A stretch of 64,000 nt of DNA from Lunularia cruciata (Eukaryota; Streptophyta; Marchantiopsida; Lunulariales; Lunulariaceae). The stretch covers positions 14,079,001 through 14,143,000 of the forward strand of contig OX419755.1 in assembly GCA_948567375.1 (NCBI GenBank), given 5' to 3'. This document shows, one piece after another, positions 29,826 to 41,489 of the stretch (position 1 is its first letter; each line of letters opens with the position of its first letter). Below the pieces are notes generated by a model. That model was given only the letters and a program-made list of their open reading frames with translations. It ran no database searches and was not told where the DNA came from. The position numbers and the translations under genes were made by a program.

Positions 29826-30830
29826 TGTAGGTCACTTGTAGCCAATGACTATGATAGTTGTAAATATTCTAAGTATATCCAATCTTTGACAAGTCCTTTG
29901 GTGCAAAAAAACACCATCAATTTAAAAGACCTTCAAGGTGGAAACCCCTTTGTAGTGGTAGGAAACATTTGGCCCCATGACCTTCAGCCCAAACACCTTT
30001 GTGGCCATAAGTCTAAAGTGAGTGAATTTTTCAATTGTAAATAAGGAAGACCTAACATCTTCCATAACATGTAGCAAGCTCTTAATTAGGATAAGATTAG
30101 TTGGGGAGCTAGGATTGGTAATGTAATTGTAGATACAAATCCAAGATTTTTGGGAAGCTCCAATCTTTAGATCTTTTGGAGTAGAGTCAAAAAATGTATT
30201 TGAGGCATAAGCCCAATGTAAATTATTTTCACTTTTTGGTTATCAAGGAAATTAGCAAAGGGACCTTCAAACACTCTCTCTTGCTTCTTGTTTTCATGTT
30301 GTATATTGCTTAGATTTAGTAATGGTGAGGAACCTCAAAGTAGGCATGTAGGTGTTTGAGTGCAAGAAAACATTTGCATTTGTCTAGGGTGTGTGATCCT
30401 TGAGGTTCCAAATACTTGGGGTAATGCATGAAAGGGTTCTAGGTAGCCTGAAGCATTGTAAGTACAATGGTAACAAAAAATTGAGTCACATGATAGATGC
30501 AAAGACTGCTTTGGAGTTTAGCCTTTTAGGAAGAGCTCAACCTTTGGGGTAGAAGTGACCTTTGATGTGAAGTGAGCAATCACCTTCAAGGATCATATGG
30601 AATAGATTTGTAGTGAAAGTAAATTTTCTATTTTCCCTTTGTGTAGTGCACTATAAAGGGTGATACAACCTCTTCTAGGTGTAGTTTCTACCAAGAGATT
30701 CAAATAGGGAATAATAAACAATCTACAAGATAGTGATACTTCCCTTCAAATCTACCTAATTCTCATATCATCAAAGGAAATACCTATTATTACCATTTTT
30801 ACTATTGGTATGGTGATATTGGGCTCTCAT
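29826..30830 (+). repeat. 1.06-kb LTR family, copy L2
   Basis: Begins near TGTAGGTCACTTGTAGCC, 66 bp after L1. It contains GTGTGTGATCCTTGAGGTTC, GAAGTGACCTTTG, GTGCACTATAAAGGGTG and a TTCTCATATCATCAAAGG block, all alignable with L1 and L3. The 3' end is only approximate (near GGTATGGTGATATTGGG). No internal region follows, since a (TA)n tract starts about 10 bp later, so it is a truncated or near-solo copy. Confidence 0.55.
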
Positions 30831-30840
30831 GTTGGGCTAG

Positions 30841-30841
<1 letters not shown>

Positions 30842-30918
<77 letters not shown>
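30842..30918. repeat. (TA)n microsatellite
   Basis: About 77 bp of alternating T and A. It lies where plus-oriented and minus-oriented LTR clusters meet tail to tail. Confidence 0.97.
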
Positions 30919-30921
<3 letters not shown>

Positions 30922-31244
30922 AATTACAACCAAAAATTAAGTAAGCTTACATAGATCAAGTAAAAAAGATGGTATGGATTTATATCAAAATATCTATATC
31001 AATGTATACTTGTGATGATTTTTGTGTTTTTTTCTTGTTCCTCCAATGAATATGAATGTATTTATTTTGAATTAAGTATAATATGGTGTTCCTCCAGTTC
31101 TTCCTCCTCTTTTTAAGGAAAATAAAAAGCAATCACTACTCAAACCTTCTTCATAGGATTTCTATTTGATTTGCTTTTGCTTTTGAAACCCAATATTACA
31201 TGAATGAAGTAAGAAAAGTTAATTGCTATAATCCTTTTGGACAT
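30919..31244. other. Spacer
   Basis: About 325 bp of AT-rich sequence between the (TA)n tract and LTR L5. No gene or repeat is recognised. Confidence 0.4.
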
Positions 31245-32040
31245 TGTGACAATCCATCATATATCACTTTTGCAATAATGTCTAAGTAATTTTTTGTTCT
31301 AATAAAGATACATGTCGAGAATGTTCAAATACAAAGTGAAAGTAACTTAATAGGTCTGTTGGTTACATCTTTAAACTCTTGGGCAGAAACCAGACCCAGA
31401 GGGTAGCAAACACTCATCAGAGGTCTTGCCACAAATAACTATCACTCAAAATTGTGTCAGTTCCACATTGTGATGATTCAACTGATTTGAGGATAGCTAC
31501 TTCATCTCAAAATTGTCTTCTGAACCACACTCCGCCGCACCCCCCCCCCCCCTCCCCTTCCCTCTCCTCCCCCTACAAAGGTACAACTTCCAAGTTCAAA
31601 GTGACTTTGCATCAGGTTCTTGTCTATGGCTACAAATGATAGAAAATGACTAAGACTAAAATTCCCACAAATCTATCAAGGCATTTCTTAGGATGCACTC
31701 CACTCAAGATCAAACACATAAGATGGAATTCAGAATTATAGAATCCAACAATAATAATCCCTCAATATAATCCAAATGTCTTCATACACTCACAAACAAA
31801 GGCATTCAGGTGATATTTGGAATTAAGCAAAATGATGAGCACTTCATTGGCACTTTTCTTTAATCATCTTCTGCTCATTATTGAATACAAAGCTCTATAA
31901 ATGGCTGCTCTAAATAGTCAAACTACTTGGAAGCTCCAAAAAATTACCTAAACTACTTAACTATTACAATTGCTTCCAACTATGTTGCATATACAAATTG
32001 ACTCTATTTACAAAACTGCTACTTTGGGTCTTTAATTGCT
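31245..32040 (-). repeat. 1.06-kb LTR family, diverged copy L5
   Basis: Read leftwards after pseudogene M2. It contains GAAGACATTTGGATTATATT aligning with GAAGACATTTGTAGTTGTTT of L3, GCTACCCTCTGGGTCTGG aligning with CTACCCTCTTTTGGGAATAG, and GACATGTATCTTTATTAG near the end. It finishes GATTGTCACA at 31245. A TATA-like CATTTATAGAGC lies near 31900. It is the most diverged of the five copies; its U3 start next to the M2 stop at 32042 is uncertain. Confidence 0.5.
31540..31574 (-). other. Polypurine tract with G-quadruplex motif
   Basis: The plus strand reads a run of 13 C followed by C-rich, T-interrupted sequence. The minus strand therefore has four or more G-runs separated by 1-6 bases, matching the usual G3+N1-7 quadruplex rule. 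It lies inside LTR L5 on the element's sense strand. The run length may be an assembly estimate. Confidence 0.6.
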
Positions 32041-32041
32041 A

Positions 32042-34760
32042 CTAACTTGGATCCCATTTGAGTACTACTTCTACTTTGGCTTCTTCACCAGAGTTATCTA
32101 CAAGTGTCTTTTGCACTTTGGGTTCATCATCTACTTCTATATCTGCATTTACTACTATCACTCCAACGGTTTGCATTGCAACTGAAGTCATAGATAGCAT
32201 AATGATTTTTTCCTTCTCTATTCTAACTTTTTCAGATAACTTGGTTAACTCAGCCGGGTCCACTTGCACTCCAATCTTAGCTACTTTGGATCAGCTCACT
32301 ATCTTCTTGCTCAGAGTGGTGGCAAGACTATCTACATGTGCTTAACTAAATCTAATCTATGGAAAATATTATCTTCTACTTCTATCATCTCCTATCTACT
32401 TTATCCCTAAGGCAAGTAAGTAAGTTATTCGGATCCACCTCCTTTGCTTTCTTCTATCTCATCTCCTGCACCAGCAACATCAACTCTTGCAAGTATGCCT
32501 CCTCAATTTCCACCAAGGTTCTAGTGCTGAGCATTACTTTGAAATGCCAAGTGACTTCACACCTTGGATCCAAGACTCTCAATGAAGGAGGGTAATCCTT
32601 AATTGAGAGTGCTTTGCATCTAGTTACCGCCTTTGCTAGCTGCATACAAAATTTTGATAGTTCTACCAAGTGCTTTTCCTCTATTGCTTTGAATATTTGA
32701 ACTTTAATATGCTGGACAAGGTCATTTAGATTTTGTTCTTCCTTGGCTTTTCTAGCCATTTCATTTTGCAAATCCCACACCTTCTCTACAACTACTCGTC
32801 TCAAATTTTCCATTGTAAATTCCTACATTCAAATTTGGGTGGTATGTTGAAACAGATCGGTCTATGCTCCCTCCAGCTCATCCTCCATCTTTTGTAGGGC
32901 TTCCTTCTGCTCCAGAAGTTCTTTCTTCTGCCTCTCAAGTATCTATTATGTTGGTCATAACTCCTCTACAAATTTATCAAACTTTGTTGTTGGACTACTG
33001 CATTGACCAAAAGTACTTTAGCTTCATGTTGTACTTGCATCAGCATCACCTTCAACTGATTTACCTCCCTGGTCATTTCCTTCACCATCTACAACTCAGT
33101 CTTCACTTCTAGATGCTTTGTCTTTGCTCTTCCATCCACTCCTATAGGTACACCAACAATGGATACACCACACTAAATAAGTAATTTACTCCTTGGAATG
33201 TCTTATCCTCCGGCTCCCCTTCTTCTTTGGACACAACTATCTATACTTTGGGCCAAAGTCATGATCACCTTATGCCCATTCAAAGTCCTTTAGAGCTCTG
33301 TTCCTTGGGTTCACTCGGCCTCATGTGACTTGGCTTCTTACTTCAATGTGATCAAGTTCCTTGCTGGAACACCAACCTTGGTTCCTCTTCCTTCTCTTCT
33401 GAATTAATGTTGTTTGGTAGGTCCATGAAAGGAACATTGATTTTTCCATATGCTTGATTTCTTTGTGGAACTTTTGTTCTGATCCATCCCCAATGTCTTT
33501 TTATACCTTGGTTTTCATTTGCTTCCATAGTTCAAATCCCAACTCTTGATGGTAAGCTCCTCCTCCTCTGACTCCGAGTTCAACTTGGCTCCTTCATCTT
33601 TGGCTCCCAATGACAAGTCCACTATAGCTACAGCTCTGATTCAATCTTCAAGCTGTCCTCCTCTTTGTTGAGGACATAGCAACCTCAGATCAGGAATTTT
33701 TTTTGGCTTTAGGTCTGGTGCTGACATTGCCTTCTCTAGTCCTATTCTAGCAAAGTAATGGTCATTCTCCCGCACCTCCACCATGTAGCATGTTTCTTTG
33801 GGATCCATGACATGTTGTAAGTCTGGATGACAATAGGATACCATACTTTAACATTATTTGGGATGTTCAATCCAAGAAACAAGTGAGTTGCAAATGGCAC
33901 AAAGTAATGTTGCAATAGGTCCATCTTCCACTACCCCCTCATCTACTTTTTCTGTTGGTAGAAATAACCCACCCGCTTTACACTCACACCTGAAAATTGC
34001 ATGTTGCCTCATTACACACATGTAGTCTGCTCTAGCTTCATCATTGACATCATTATTATGATGATGCTTTACCTCATGGGGTCCACGTATGTATCCACCT
34101 TGTACCTATTCTTCTTCCTTAGTGCACTAAAAAATGCCTTCAACTCCTCCGTTTCCTCCAAGGCATCACACTTCCAATCAAAGGTAATCCTTGTGGGATC
34201 TCTTGCATTGATCTCCTACACCAATCTCCAATTGGCTTTGGTCCAATGCATGGGATTTCCTCTATTTTCTGCCTCACTTGGACCATCCTTACAATTGCTA
34301 ACAACTATCTCAGTCATGAACCTTGGAAATTAAATTCCAATTCCATGCCTGGAAGGTAATTCAAAGCCAGATTAGTACATTGAACCTTGCTATCATATCT
34401 ATTCTCCAGATGATAGGACTCTTGACCAAGATTGCAGAAACCTGGCAACTTCTCTTGCAAGGCATTTTAACTAGCTCTTCCTCACTTGGTTTATCACACA
34501 ACAACCCAACCACTTAGCCTGCAACTCTAGCCCAATCCATTGGACTACATGAATTGATAGGATGAACTTGATTCAGCATTGCAAAATCCTCTATTTCAAG
34601 TCTCTATTTTATACTTCTTGAAGTTGCAATCACTCTTTAGTAAAAACTCAGCCAAAAATCACACCTTATGCATGTTTACTCTTTTGACTTTGAATATAAT
34701 CTTGCACATGGTAGCCATTTATAAAGGGTGTCATTTCTTTGTTGCCATAGCCCAAGTCAA
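32042..34760 (-). pseudogene. Coiled-coil gag-like protein, copy M2
   Basis: Minus-strand, most diverged family member. Starting at about 34340 it shows FPRFMTEIVVSN, then ENRGNPMHWTKANWRL and KNRYKVDTYVDPMR (about 34105), which corresponds to the NNGW..Y.DP..R block. Next come DLLQHYFVPFATHLFLGL and ETCYMVEVRENDHYFARIGL (33844 to 33641). A charged linker follows, then a 119-codon coiled-coil-type frame (32813 to 32454, KVWDLQNEMARKAKEEQNL). A final 75-codon frame (32269 to 32042, ELTKLSEKVRIEKEKI) runs into LTR L5. Stops and frameshifts are numerous. Its C-terminal part is longer than in P1 and P2, as in M1. No enzymatic motif is present. Confidence 0.5.
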
Positions 34761-34887
34761 AATTTGCAATTGAGGATTGTCAAATTGGGTCTCGTCACCC
34801 CAATACAAAGTACACTTACTTGACCTCAATCCAAGTATCCTCACTTCAGATCTTCCAACCTTCCTAGTCTAATCTGAGTCATGTTTC

Positions 34888-34900
34888 ACTCTGATATAAA
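34888..34900 (-). other. Possible tRNA primer-binding site
   Basis: The minus strand reads TTTTATATCAGAGT, sharing TATCAGAG with the plant initiator-Met primer site (TGGTATCAGAGC). It lies just upstream of copy M2 in its reading direction. Two or three mismatches make this tentative. Confidence 0.35.
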
Positions 34901-34902
34901 AT

Positions 34903-35260
34903 TGGCTTCCTTGACTCAGATTATATTTCCTACTTTGGATCTGAATCCGCCTTGTTTCCTACATCTAACCTTCTTTTCTACTCCAAATATCACTTCCTAC
35001 TCTAAAAACTGACAACAAAATAAAGAAGAGTGGGTTTCATTGATACCTTGGGACTTGTTTCCATTTCTATTCTTATTGCTAAGCAATTGCATATGGGTAT
35101 GCATTGTTTTCTTCTATTACTGTCTTTTTTCCACCTTTGCAAACATTCAACTTCAACCTTATTGTAGTTTGGAAATGCTTTTTCTCTACAAACACCTTTT
35201 AAATGTGTTGCTACCCTACACATAAGATTAATATTCCAATCTCCCTCTAGATTCAAAATC
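34903..35260 (-). repeat. Candidate short LTR between PPT-like and PBS-like sites
   Basis: On the minus strand a purine run, CTAGAGGGAGATTGG (about 35248-35262), like a copia-type polypurine tract, precedes about 355 bp that ends at the primer-site-like sequence at 34888-34900. PPT upstream and PBS downstream are what one expects on the two sides of an LTR. I could not align it to any other LTR in the window. Confidence 0.3.
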
Positions 35261-35825
35261 AAGTGTTAACCAACTTGAATATCTATTACTATTACAAACT
35301 TATCACAAGGTCAATCTTTGAAGATTAATATAACTCTCATTACTAAACTGAAATTCTTCATGCAACTTGTGAGCAAACATATCTTCCCCTTGGATATTTA
35401 TAAATTTGTTGGGATTGAGTATCCAAAGTATCCTTTGGATATTTGAACCATATACCATAGTTTGTTACAAATGTAGTTTTGATTTTTTTCACCATGAGAG
35501 CTTCATAAGTATTATTAAGTAGCTTCTTGAAATTCTCCAAGTACTTGAGATGTTGCAAATAAATTGGTTTATGGACCAATGGACCAATATTACTTGCAAG
35601 GTTCCCACAAATTGAATGTATAGTTGATCAATTAAAATGATAGTAAATCTCACCTTCCACATATACTCCACATATAGCTATGGTTGTGTAGTTCCTCATT
35701 CAGATGTTCCCACTTGTAATATTTGTTCTCTTTATGTAAAAAAAACTAATTATGAGCAGTAAAATGGTATAATTTCTTAGCTAGTTAATCCTCTATAAGT
35801 AACAACCCAACACACAATATAGTAT
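35261..35825. other. Spacer
   Basis: About 565 bp without a recognised gene. A minus frame of 73 codons (35579 to 35358) has no known motif. Near 35800-35826 the sequence GTAACAACCCAACA occurs twice at the end of LTR L4. Confidence 0.35.
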
Positions 35826-36930
35826 TGTAACAACCCAACAAACACTACATTGAAGCATTTTACTAAGTAATAGGTCAATCTCACAAGAAAATAGGTTGGA
35901 AATGGTTGAATACAAATGAAAGTGTCACATTGGAGTTATTTACTTTTACTATCTAACTTCTTGGATAGAGACAACTCCTAGATGAGGAGAATGACATCAA
36001 AAAGTCACACTATGGAAATCATAAAGAATAGTCACTTGCACAAAACTATAGAATTCCAATGAATTCTGAGAAAGTGAAGGTTCAATATGTGAGGTGCTAC
36101 TCTTTGCTGAAGGTCTTGTTGAAGTTCCTTTTTAGGTAAATGTCCTACCCTTCCAAAACTGAGTGGTGTAGTCTTCCAAAGTTAGGGACCATCTCTTCTT
36201 TGGAAGACACTTACCTCCCCAAAGATCCTTGCTCCTTCCAAAGACCTAAATCTATGGTCTTCCAAAGATAATATGCATCTCTTTATGAAGGCATAATATT
36301 TCTTGCAGTCAATGTATTCCCCTTGCAAAGGCACCATTTTCATTGAAGATAATGTATTGCCCTTCCAAATGCATTGTCTTCAACAAACCATAATGTTTTA
36401 TCCTTCCAAAGGTATTGTCTTCTCCCAAAACCAATGTTTTGCCCTCTACAAGGTACTACCTTAACTTGAAACCTGATGTCCTGCCCTTTGTAAGAAACTA
36501 TCTTCCTAATATGTTATTCTACCCTTTGCAATGCATTGTCTTCATTGAAACCCAATGTTCTACCTTTTGGAAGGCATGATCTTTGAGATACCATATGATC
36601 TTTGTTACAACCTGTCTGTTTGGTCTTCACACTTTGGTTACTTATAGCATACAACTCAAACTCCATCAAGGCATTGTATTAGGCAATCGTACCAAAGCCA
36701 ATGATCATACACACAAGACAACCCACAATGTTTATAGATCTTCACCAAAGTGCAAACAAAAATCAAGAAAATTTTATGAGAGAGTTTGAGAAAAGCAACA
36801 AAGAGCTATGAGGCTCTTGTACTTTATTCGCCACTCATATATTGGAAGATGTAGCACTTTGAATGTTGTGCTTAAATAGTTGCAACACTCAAAACTAAGA
36901 ACTACAAAACTAAAAAAGCTAGCAAGTGAC
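35826..36930 (-). repeat. 1.06-kb LTR family, copy L4
   Basis: Likely 3' LTR of copy M1, starting right after the M1 stop at 36937 and ending GTTGTTACA at 35826. Near its end the minus strand reads CCAATGTGACACTTTCATTT and CCATTTCCAACC, aligning with CAAAGTGACACTTGCCTTCA and TCATTTCCAACA of L3. The U3 part contains the 41-bp tandem array at 36311-36590. A TATA-like CCAATATATGAG lies near 36840. Confidence 0.55.
36311..36590. repeat. 41-bp tandem array in LTR L4
   Basis: About seven degenerate units with starts near 36311, 36351, 36392, 36433, 36475, 36508 and 36554, spaced mostly 40-42 bp. Each contains AATGT followed by a CCCTTCCAAAGGCATTGTCTT-like core on the plus strand. Direct repeats in U3 are common in plant LTRs and often act as enhancers; that role here is inference. 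Confidence 0.65.
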
Positions 36931-36936
36931 TATTGC

Positions 36937-39400
36937 CTAATGGTTCTTGATGGCCACTACTAGAGGTGCAACTCTAGGAGGGTATGGAGATGGTCCGGTT
37001 GGAACATTGTGATGCACCACTACCTCCTCAACTAGCTTTAAGGACTCTAATGCCTCCTTGAACTTCTCCTTGGGCTCTAGCATCTCTATTGCATCATCAA
37101 AGCAACCACTATAAGTAAGGTCATCTTCAAGCTTTGCCATAACTCCCTAAACTTCCACTCTATTCTAGTCTTAATTCCTAAGGCAATCCACTCCAATGTC
37201 TGGTCTTCAAGGGGCTCCATGAGTTTCTAACGTGCTAACCAAAGCTCTTTTACTTCCTCTATAGTAGCAGCGGTTTCCACAAACTCTACTATCAACTCCT
37301 CCATGATGTTGCATAATTGCTTGATCATACTTGGCATTGGTCCTCCTTTGACACCTTCACCAATAAACACCATCACTTTACCATCTTGAAGAACCTTGGT
37401 TGTTGCAAAAGTAGGAGCTACCGCCAAGATTTGAATCTTCTCATGCTTCTCCTTGTTCAAGCAGACTATAGTAAGTGATTAGCTCTTGATACACCGCTTT
37501 TAACCAATCATGCAAGTTCTTCACCATTTCTTGGTACTTGGTAATGTGAAGACCAATCTCTCTCTTATAGGCGGTTGTTGCTTTTTCATAATTTTCCTTC
37601 TAGATGGCCACCAATGCTTGGTCTGTCATCATCAATTGCCTCACCTGCACTTCTAATTGGAGGTTCTGCTCCTCAGATTTCACCTTTTCTTTGGCTACCA
37701 ACTTCTAAAGATCTGCCTCTTTCTTCCAAAGAGCCTCACGTTGACTCTTCACAAAACTATTCTCTTCTTCCATCTCCTTCAAAGAATCTTGTAGTGTGGT
37801 CAAATCCCTCTCCAATTCCCCAATCCTCTTGGTCTTCATGTGCTTGCCCTTCTCTTGGTCTACATGGGTGGTCTTCATGGTCTCCAACTCTTCCTACTAT
37901 GTGATCATATCTGCATCTTGCTCCGTTTGTGATTCACAAAGATAAAGAACTTCACTCTTCAAGGCATCCACCTCAAACTTATGTTTCTCTAATTGTGAAT
38001 GCATCTTGGTCACCATTATTGAATAGTTAGATACTTGTGAATGATTCTTCTTGTAGGCTGGATAGTGAATATCCAAGACAATCTTCAAAGGCATCAAGAT
38101 GTCATGAGTATGTCTTACCTTAGGCATTTCCCAAATAACAAAGTTCTCCTCTTCATTTATCTACTTTCTTCTTATAGCTATGGTAAGGTTGGTGTCTTCT
38201 TGTTGTGGTACTTGTGACAATACCTCTACTTTATTTGGAATCTCTTCCTCTTCTGCTGTAGTGAGGTCACCTTCCTATCCTAATTGTTGAATATGTAGCT
38301 TATTGGGTGCTTTCTATGAGAAACATTTGGGAGTGACCATATCATTGATTCTCCATATGTTGGCATTCCCAAGGGCTTCTCCTTCTTGGTTCTTGGAATT
38401 TTCCTCTTTTTGATGGTCCCTTAATGCCTCTTCTTCCTTATCCAAATCCATCTCATGCACCTCCAAATTCTTCTTTTCTTCTTCTTTGGATTGTGTTTCT
38501 TCATCTTCATCTTATTCCTTGATAGCTTGAAATTTCTTTGCACTCTTCCAACAGCAAAATTCTTGATGGTGGAGTAGTGTGGAACTTGGGCTTCTTCTCT
38601 TTCTTCACCAAACTCACAAACTAACCTATATTCCAATACTTCTTATCCTCTTCTCTCATGAGCTCCATTTGGCACATGCTCTTGGGATCTTCCTTGAAGA
38701 AAGAAGAGAACACTTTGTGGCCCAAAAATTCAATCTTCTCTTCTTTGGTGAGTAATCCATGGCTAATGTAGAAATGCATCATGAATGGCATCATTTAATG
38801 AGTTCTAGGTCCATTGAAAAGATTATACATCTTCTAAACATGGGAGTGGAAGATCTTTCTCTAATTGATTGGTTTGTTAGAAAAGTGGCACTCAAAGAAG
38901 GTACTTGTAAATTTGTGAGGTAAGTGGTGCATTGGGGCTTGAAGATTTTCATCAAATCTCCATAAATTTCCCTTTCAGATAGGTTCTTGTAATCGGCCAC
39001 TAACCATCCATTGTTGGGATGCATGTCATGTGCAAAAGCCTTATAAAGCCTTGCATGCACCTTGCTTGCACCTTGCTATTGGTATTGAATTGTGAATCAA
39101 AGGTTTAATCACTTGGTACTCCTAGCTCTCTTTGCAATCTCTTTCTCCACTAGAAGGGTGTCCATTCTTTCACATTTTCTCTCAATCCATCTTGTACTAT
39201 TTTCTTCATCCCCCAAAGTTCTAGAGCCATTGCATCTAAATTATACTCCCAATTCTACAAGAGGAAGCTAACTCTCAACCTCTATAATGTCATTCATCTG
39301 GCAGCCATATCCCAAGGATCCACCATTTAGATCTTCAAGTTTAAAGTGCTCTTGGTAATCCAAGGGAGGCATATTTCATGATTTTGCTAGCAATCTATCT
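36937..39400 (-). pseudogene. Coiled-coil gag-like protein, copy M1
   Basis: Minus-strand family member inside the best-preserved element. In order it has DAMALELWG (about 39240), an open frame 39060-38791 with MHPNNGWLVADYKNLSEREI and CTTYLTNLQV, and an acidic/Lys-rich linker (38600-38150). An open frame 38127-37897 carries LKIVLDIHYPAYKKNHSQVS, the counterpart of SILETIEQNRPFYQELHDDI in P1. Then comes a heptad-rich coiled coil (RIGELERDLTTLQDSLKEME, 37830 on) and KYQEMVKNLHDWLKAVYQEL (about 37500), matching the WLIRIC tail of P2. A C-terminal extension of two frames ends at 36937. At least five stops or frame shifts disrupt it. It is flanked by LTRs L3 and L4 in the correct orientation. Confidence 0.65.
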
Positions 39401-40425
39401 CCTTGTAAATTCACTCTTGATTTCCTCTCTACTTACCCAGATTTCAAGAACCAAAAATTTGTGAAGAGTAGAAGGCTAAGGTATTATGAAACTTCTACAA
39501 TACATAAATCTCAAGTTTATAGATTTTACCTCCTTGCTTGCAATGGTCTTCAGTCTCTCATCACTCTCCACTTTTTTGAGCCATCTTGGAGGTGTTCTTC
39601 CATGTTCTTGAGATCTATGTACCTTTGATTGTTCTTTACCAAAGAATCTTCATGCTCTTCCAAATATTATCCTTGTCTTTGGAAGATGGTGCTTTATATT
39701 TACTTAAAATTTTGGTCATTATTTGTGAAGATGTTATTTTGACAAAGAGATGGACCTTCCAAATATAGAGTCTTCACCTAAAATCCAATTTTGTGGAATT
39801 TCTTCCTCAAAAGCTAGAATTCCATTCTTCTTTTTAGTGTAAACAAGGAAAAACATAACAAACTGAAGAAAATCAAAAATTTTGTGCACTATAAGTATAT
39901 GTACTTGGTACTTGATAATAGTGCAAACAAAATCTATAATAACACTTGAATGGTTGACAATAGATCTATCTTCTACCTCTACCATAAGGACTAAGTTATT
40001 GAAGTTGCCAATGCTAGAAAAAATAAACTCAAAGACTCATAAGATATGGGAGCAATTTCCTTCCAATGATCTATTATACATCCATGATCCAAACCTACAA
40101 ATGTATCTCAATTCCAAAGTCTAGATCTATCCATCCTAGATTTTTTAAGGAAAAAAAGATATGGTTTGCTCTAACATTTTTAGCTTCAATTTGATAGCAT
40201 AGGATGTTCTTGGTTTTAGGAATAATCTATATTTGATGTTGGTCCTTGATGAGGAAAATAGGTTATGGAATATAGTGATGACCTTGGACAAATTTGTAAC
40301 TCTAAGGGACCTTTTTATGGGTGAAAAATTAGTACCTTCTATGTTGATGTTGGTGAAGTGTTCCTTTGGAGGCCATGAAAGAGCTTTGACACAAGAGAAG
40401 TAGTGAGATATCTAAGAGAGAATGT
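39401..40425 (-). other. Leader of the M1 element
   Basis: About 1 kb between LTR L3 and the recognisable M1 coding blocks. A minus-strand ATG at 40376-40374 opens a short frame (MASKGTLHQHQHRR). No primer-binding site matching initiator-Met tRNA was found after the LTR end at 40426. Nothing else is recognised. Confidence 0.35.
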
Positions 40426-41480
40426 TGTGGTAACTTAGTGTTCGTCAAATGCTAGTAAATTGATAAGAACCTGCAATTTCTTTGAGGATACATGTTGGAA
40501 ATGATAAGCAATGAAGGCAAGTGTCACTTTGTTGCAATTCATTTATTATTGTATTTTTAATCTCAGGACAAGAACTATTCCCAAAAGAGGGTAGTGACAC
40601 CATTTATGACACATAACAGAAAAGAGAAAACTAACAAACACTATAAGTAGGTTCCAAATTAATCTTGAAGTTAATGGTTCACTCCACTATGAAGGTCACT
40701 TCACTCCAAGACATCAACTCCAAAGGTTGCATGTTACTCTTTCCAAAAGGCACAACTCCACAAGAGTTTGTGCATTGGCATAATATCTTTGACTTTTGCT
40801 TCCATGGTACTTCCACTACTCTAGATCATCTATGATTCTTAAACATAATGCTTTGCTTTGTTGAAACGCCAAGGATCACACACCCTAAACAACTACAAAT
40901 GTCTTCTTAGACTCAAGCATTCATGTCCCTAATACAAAGGTTTCCTCATAATTACTCACAAAGGCATTTATTGCCACTCAAGGTGTAGACAATTAACTAA
41001 AAAGTATGTAGAGATCTTGTACTAAACCTTGATTAAGAATAAATAAAACTCAATTTACATGGGGCATATGCCTTAAGGACTTTCTCCTTGAAGAAATCTA
41101 ATGGTGGAAGTATTCCAAGGATCTTCTTTCAACATCAACACTATACATTGCTAATCCTAACTTCCTACCTTCCTCTTATCCTGATCACATGCATGCTAGG
41201 TAAGCACCTTAGATGTGTTGAGGAAAGTGTAAGATCTTCCTTGAAGATAATTTGAGATGTACACTCCTTCAGACCTACAACTCCAAAGGTGAAACCTATA
41301 AAGATCTGAACAACTCCAAAGGCTTCTTGTGCCAAAGGAATCCATAACTTTGAAGGTCTCCTACTCCAAAGGTATTTGGCTACAAAAAGTCTTTGGTCCA
41401 AAGTTCTTCAACTGGGTCTACTACAAAGAACTACCTTTACCTCTACATGTCCTAATAAGGAGGTTAGTCCACTTCTTATA
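40426..41480 (-). repeat. 1.06-kb LTR family, copy L3
   Basis: Read leftwards from about AGTATAAGAAGTGGACTAAC to GTTACCACA at 40426. Shared landmarks are TAGCCAAATACCTTTGG, GGTGTGTGATCCTTGG, GTTGTGCCTTTTGGAAAGAG, GGAGTGAAGTGACCTTC, CACTACCCTCTTTTGGGAAT and CATTTCCAACATGTATCCTC. It can serve as the 5' LTR of M1 and also as the 3' LTR of fragment M3, which abuts it. Confidence 0.65.
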
Positions 41481-41489
41481 CTATATAAT

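Noticed and set aside
36311-36590. Regularly spaced repeats as a CRISPR array
   Set aside because: Units are degenerate, adjacent without unique spacers, and lie inside an LTR of a eukaryotic genome.
37700-37900. M1 coiled coil as a myosin, kinesin or structural host protein
   Set aside because: Heptad-rich sequence alone is not diagnostic. The unit is flanked by LTRs, present in five broken copies and lacks any motor domain.
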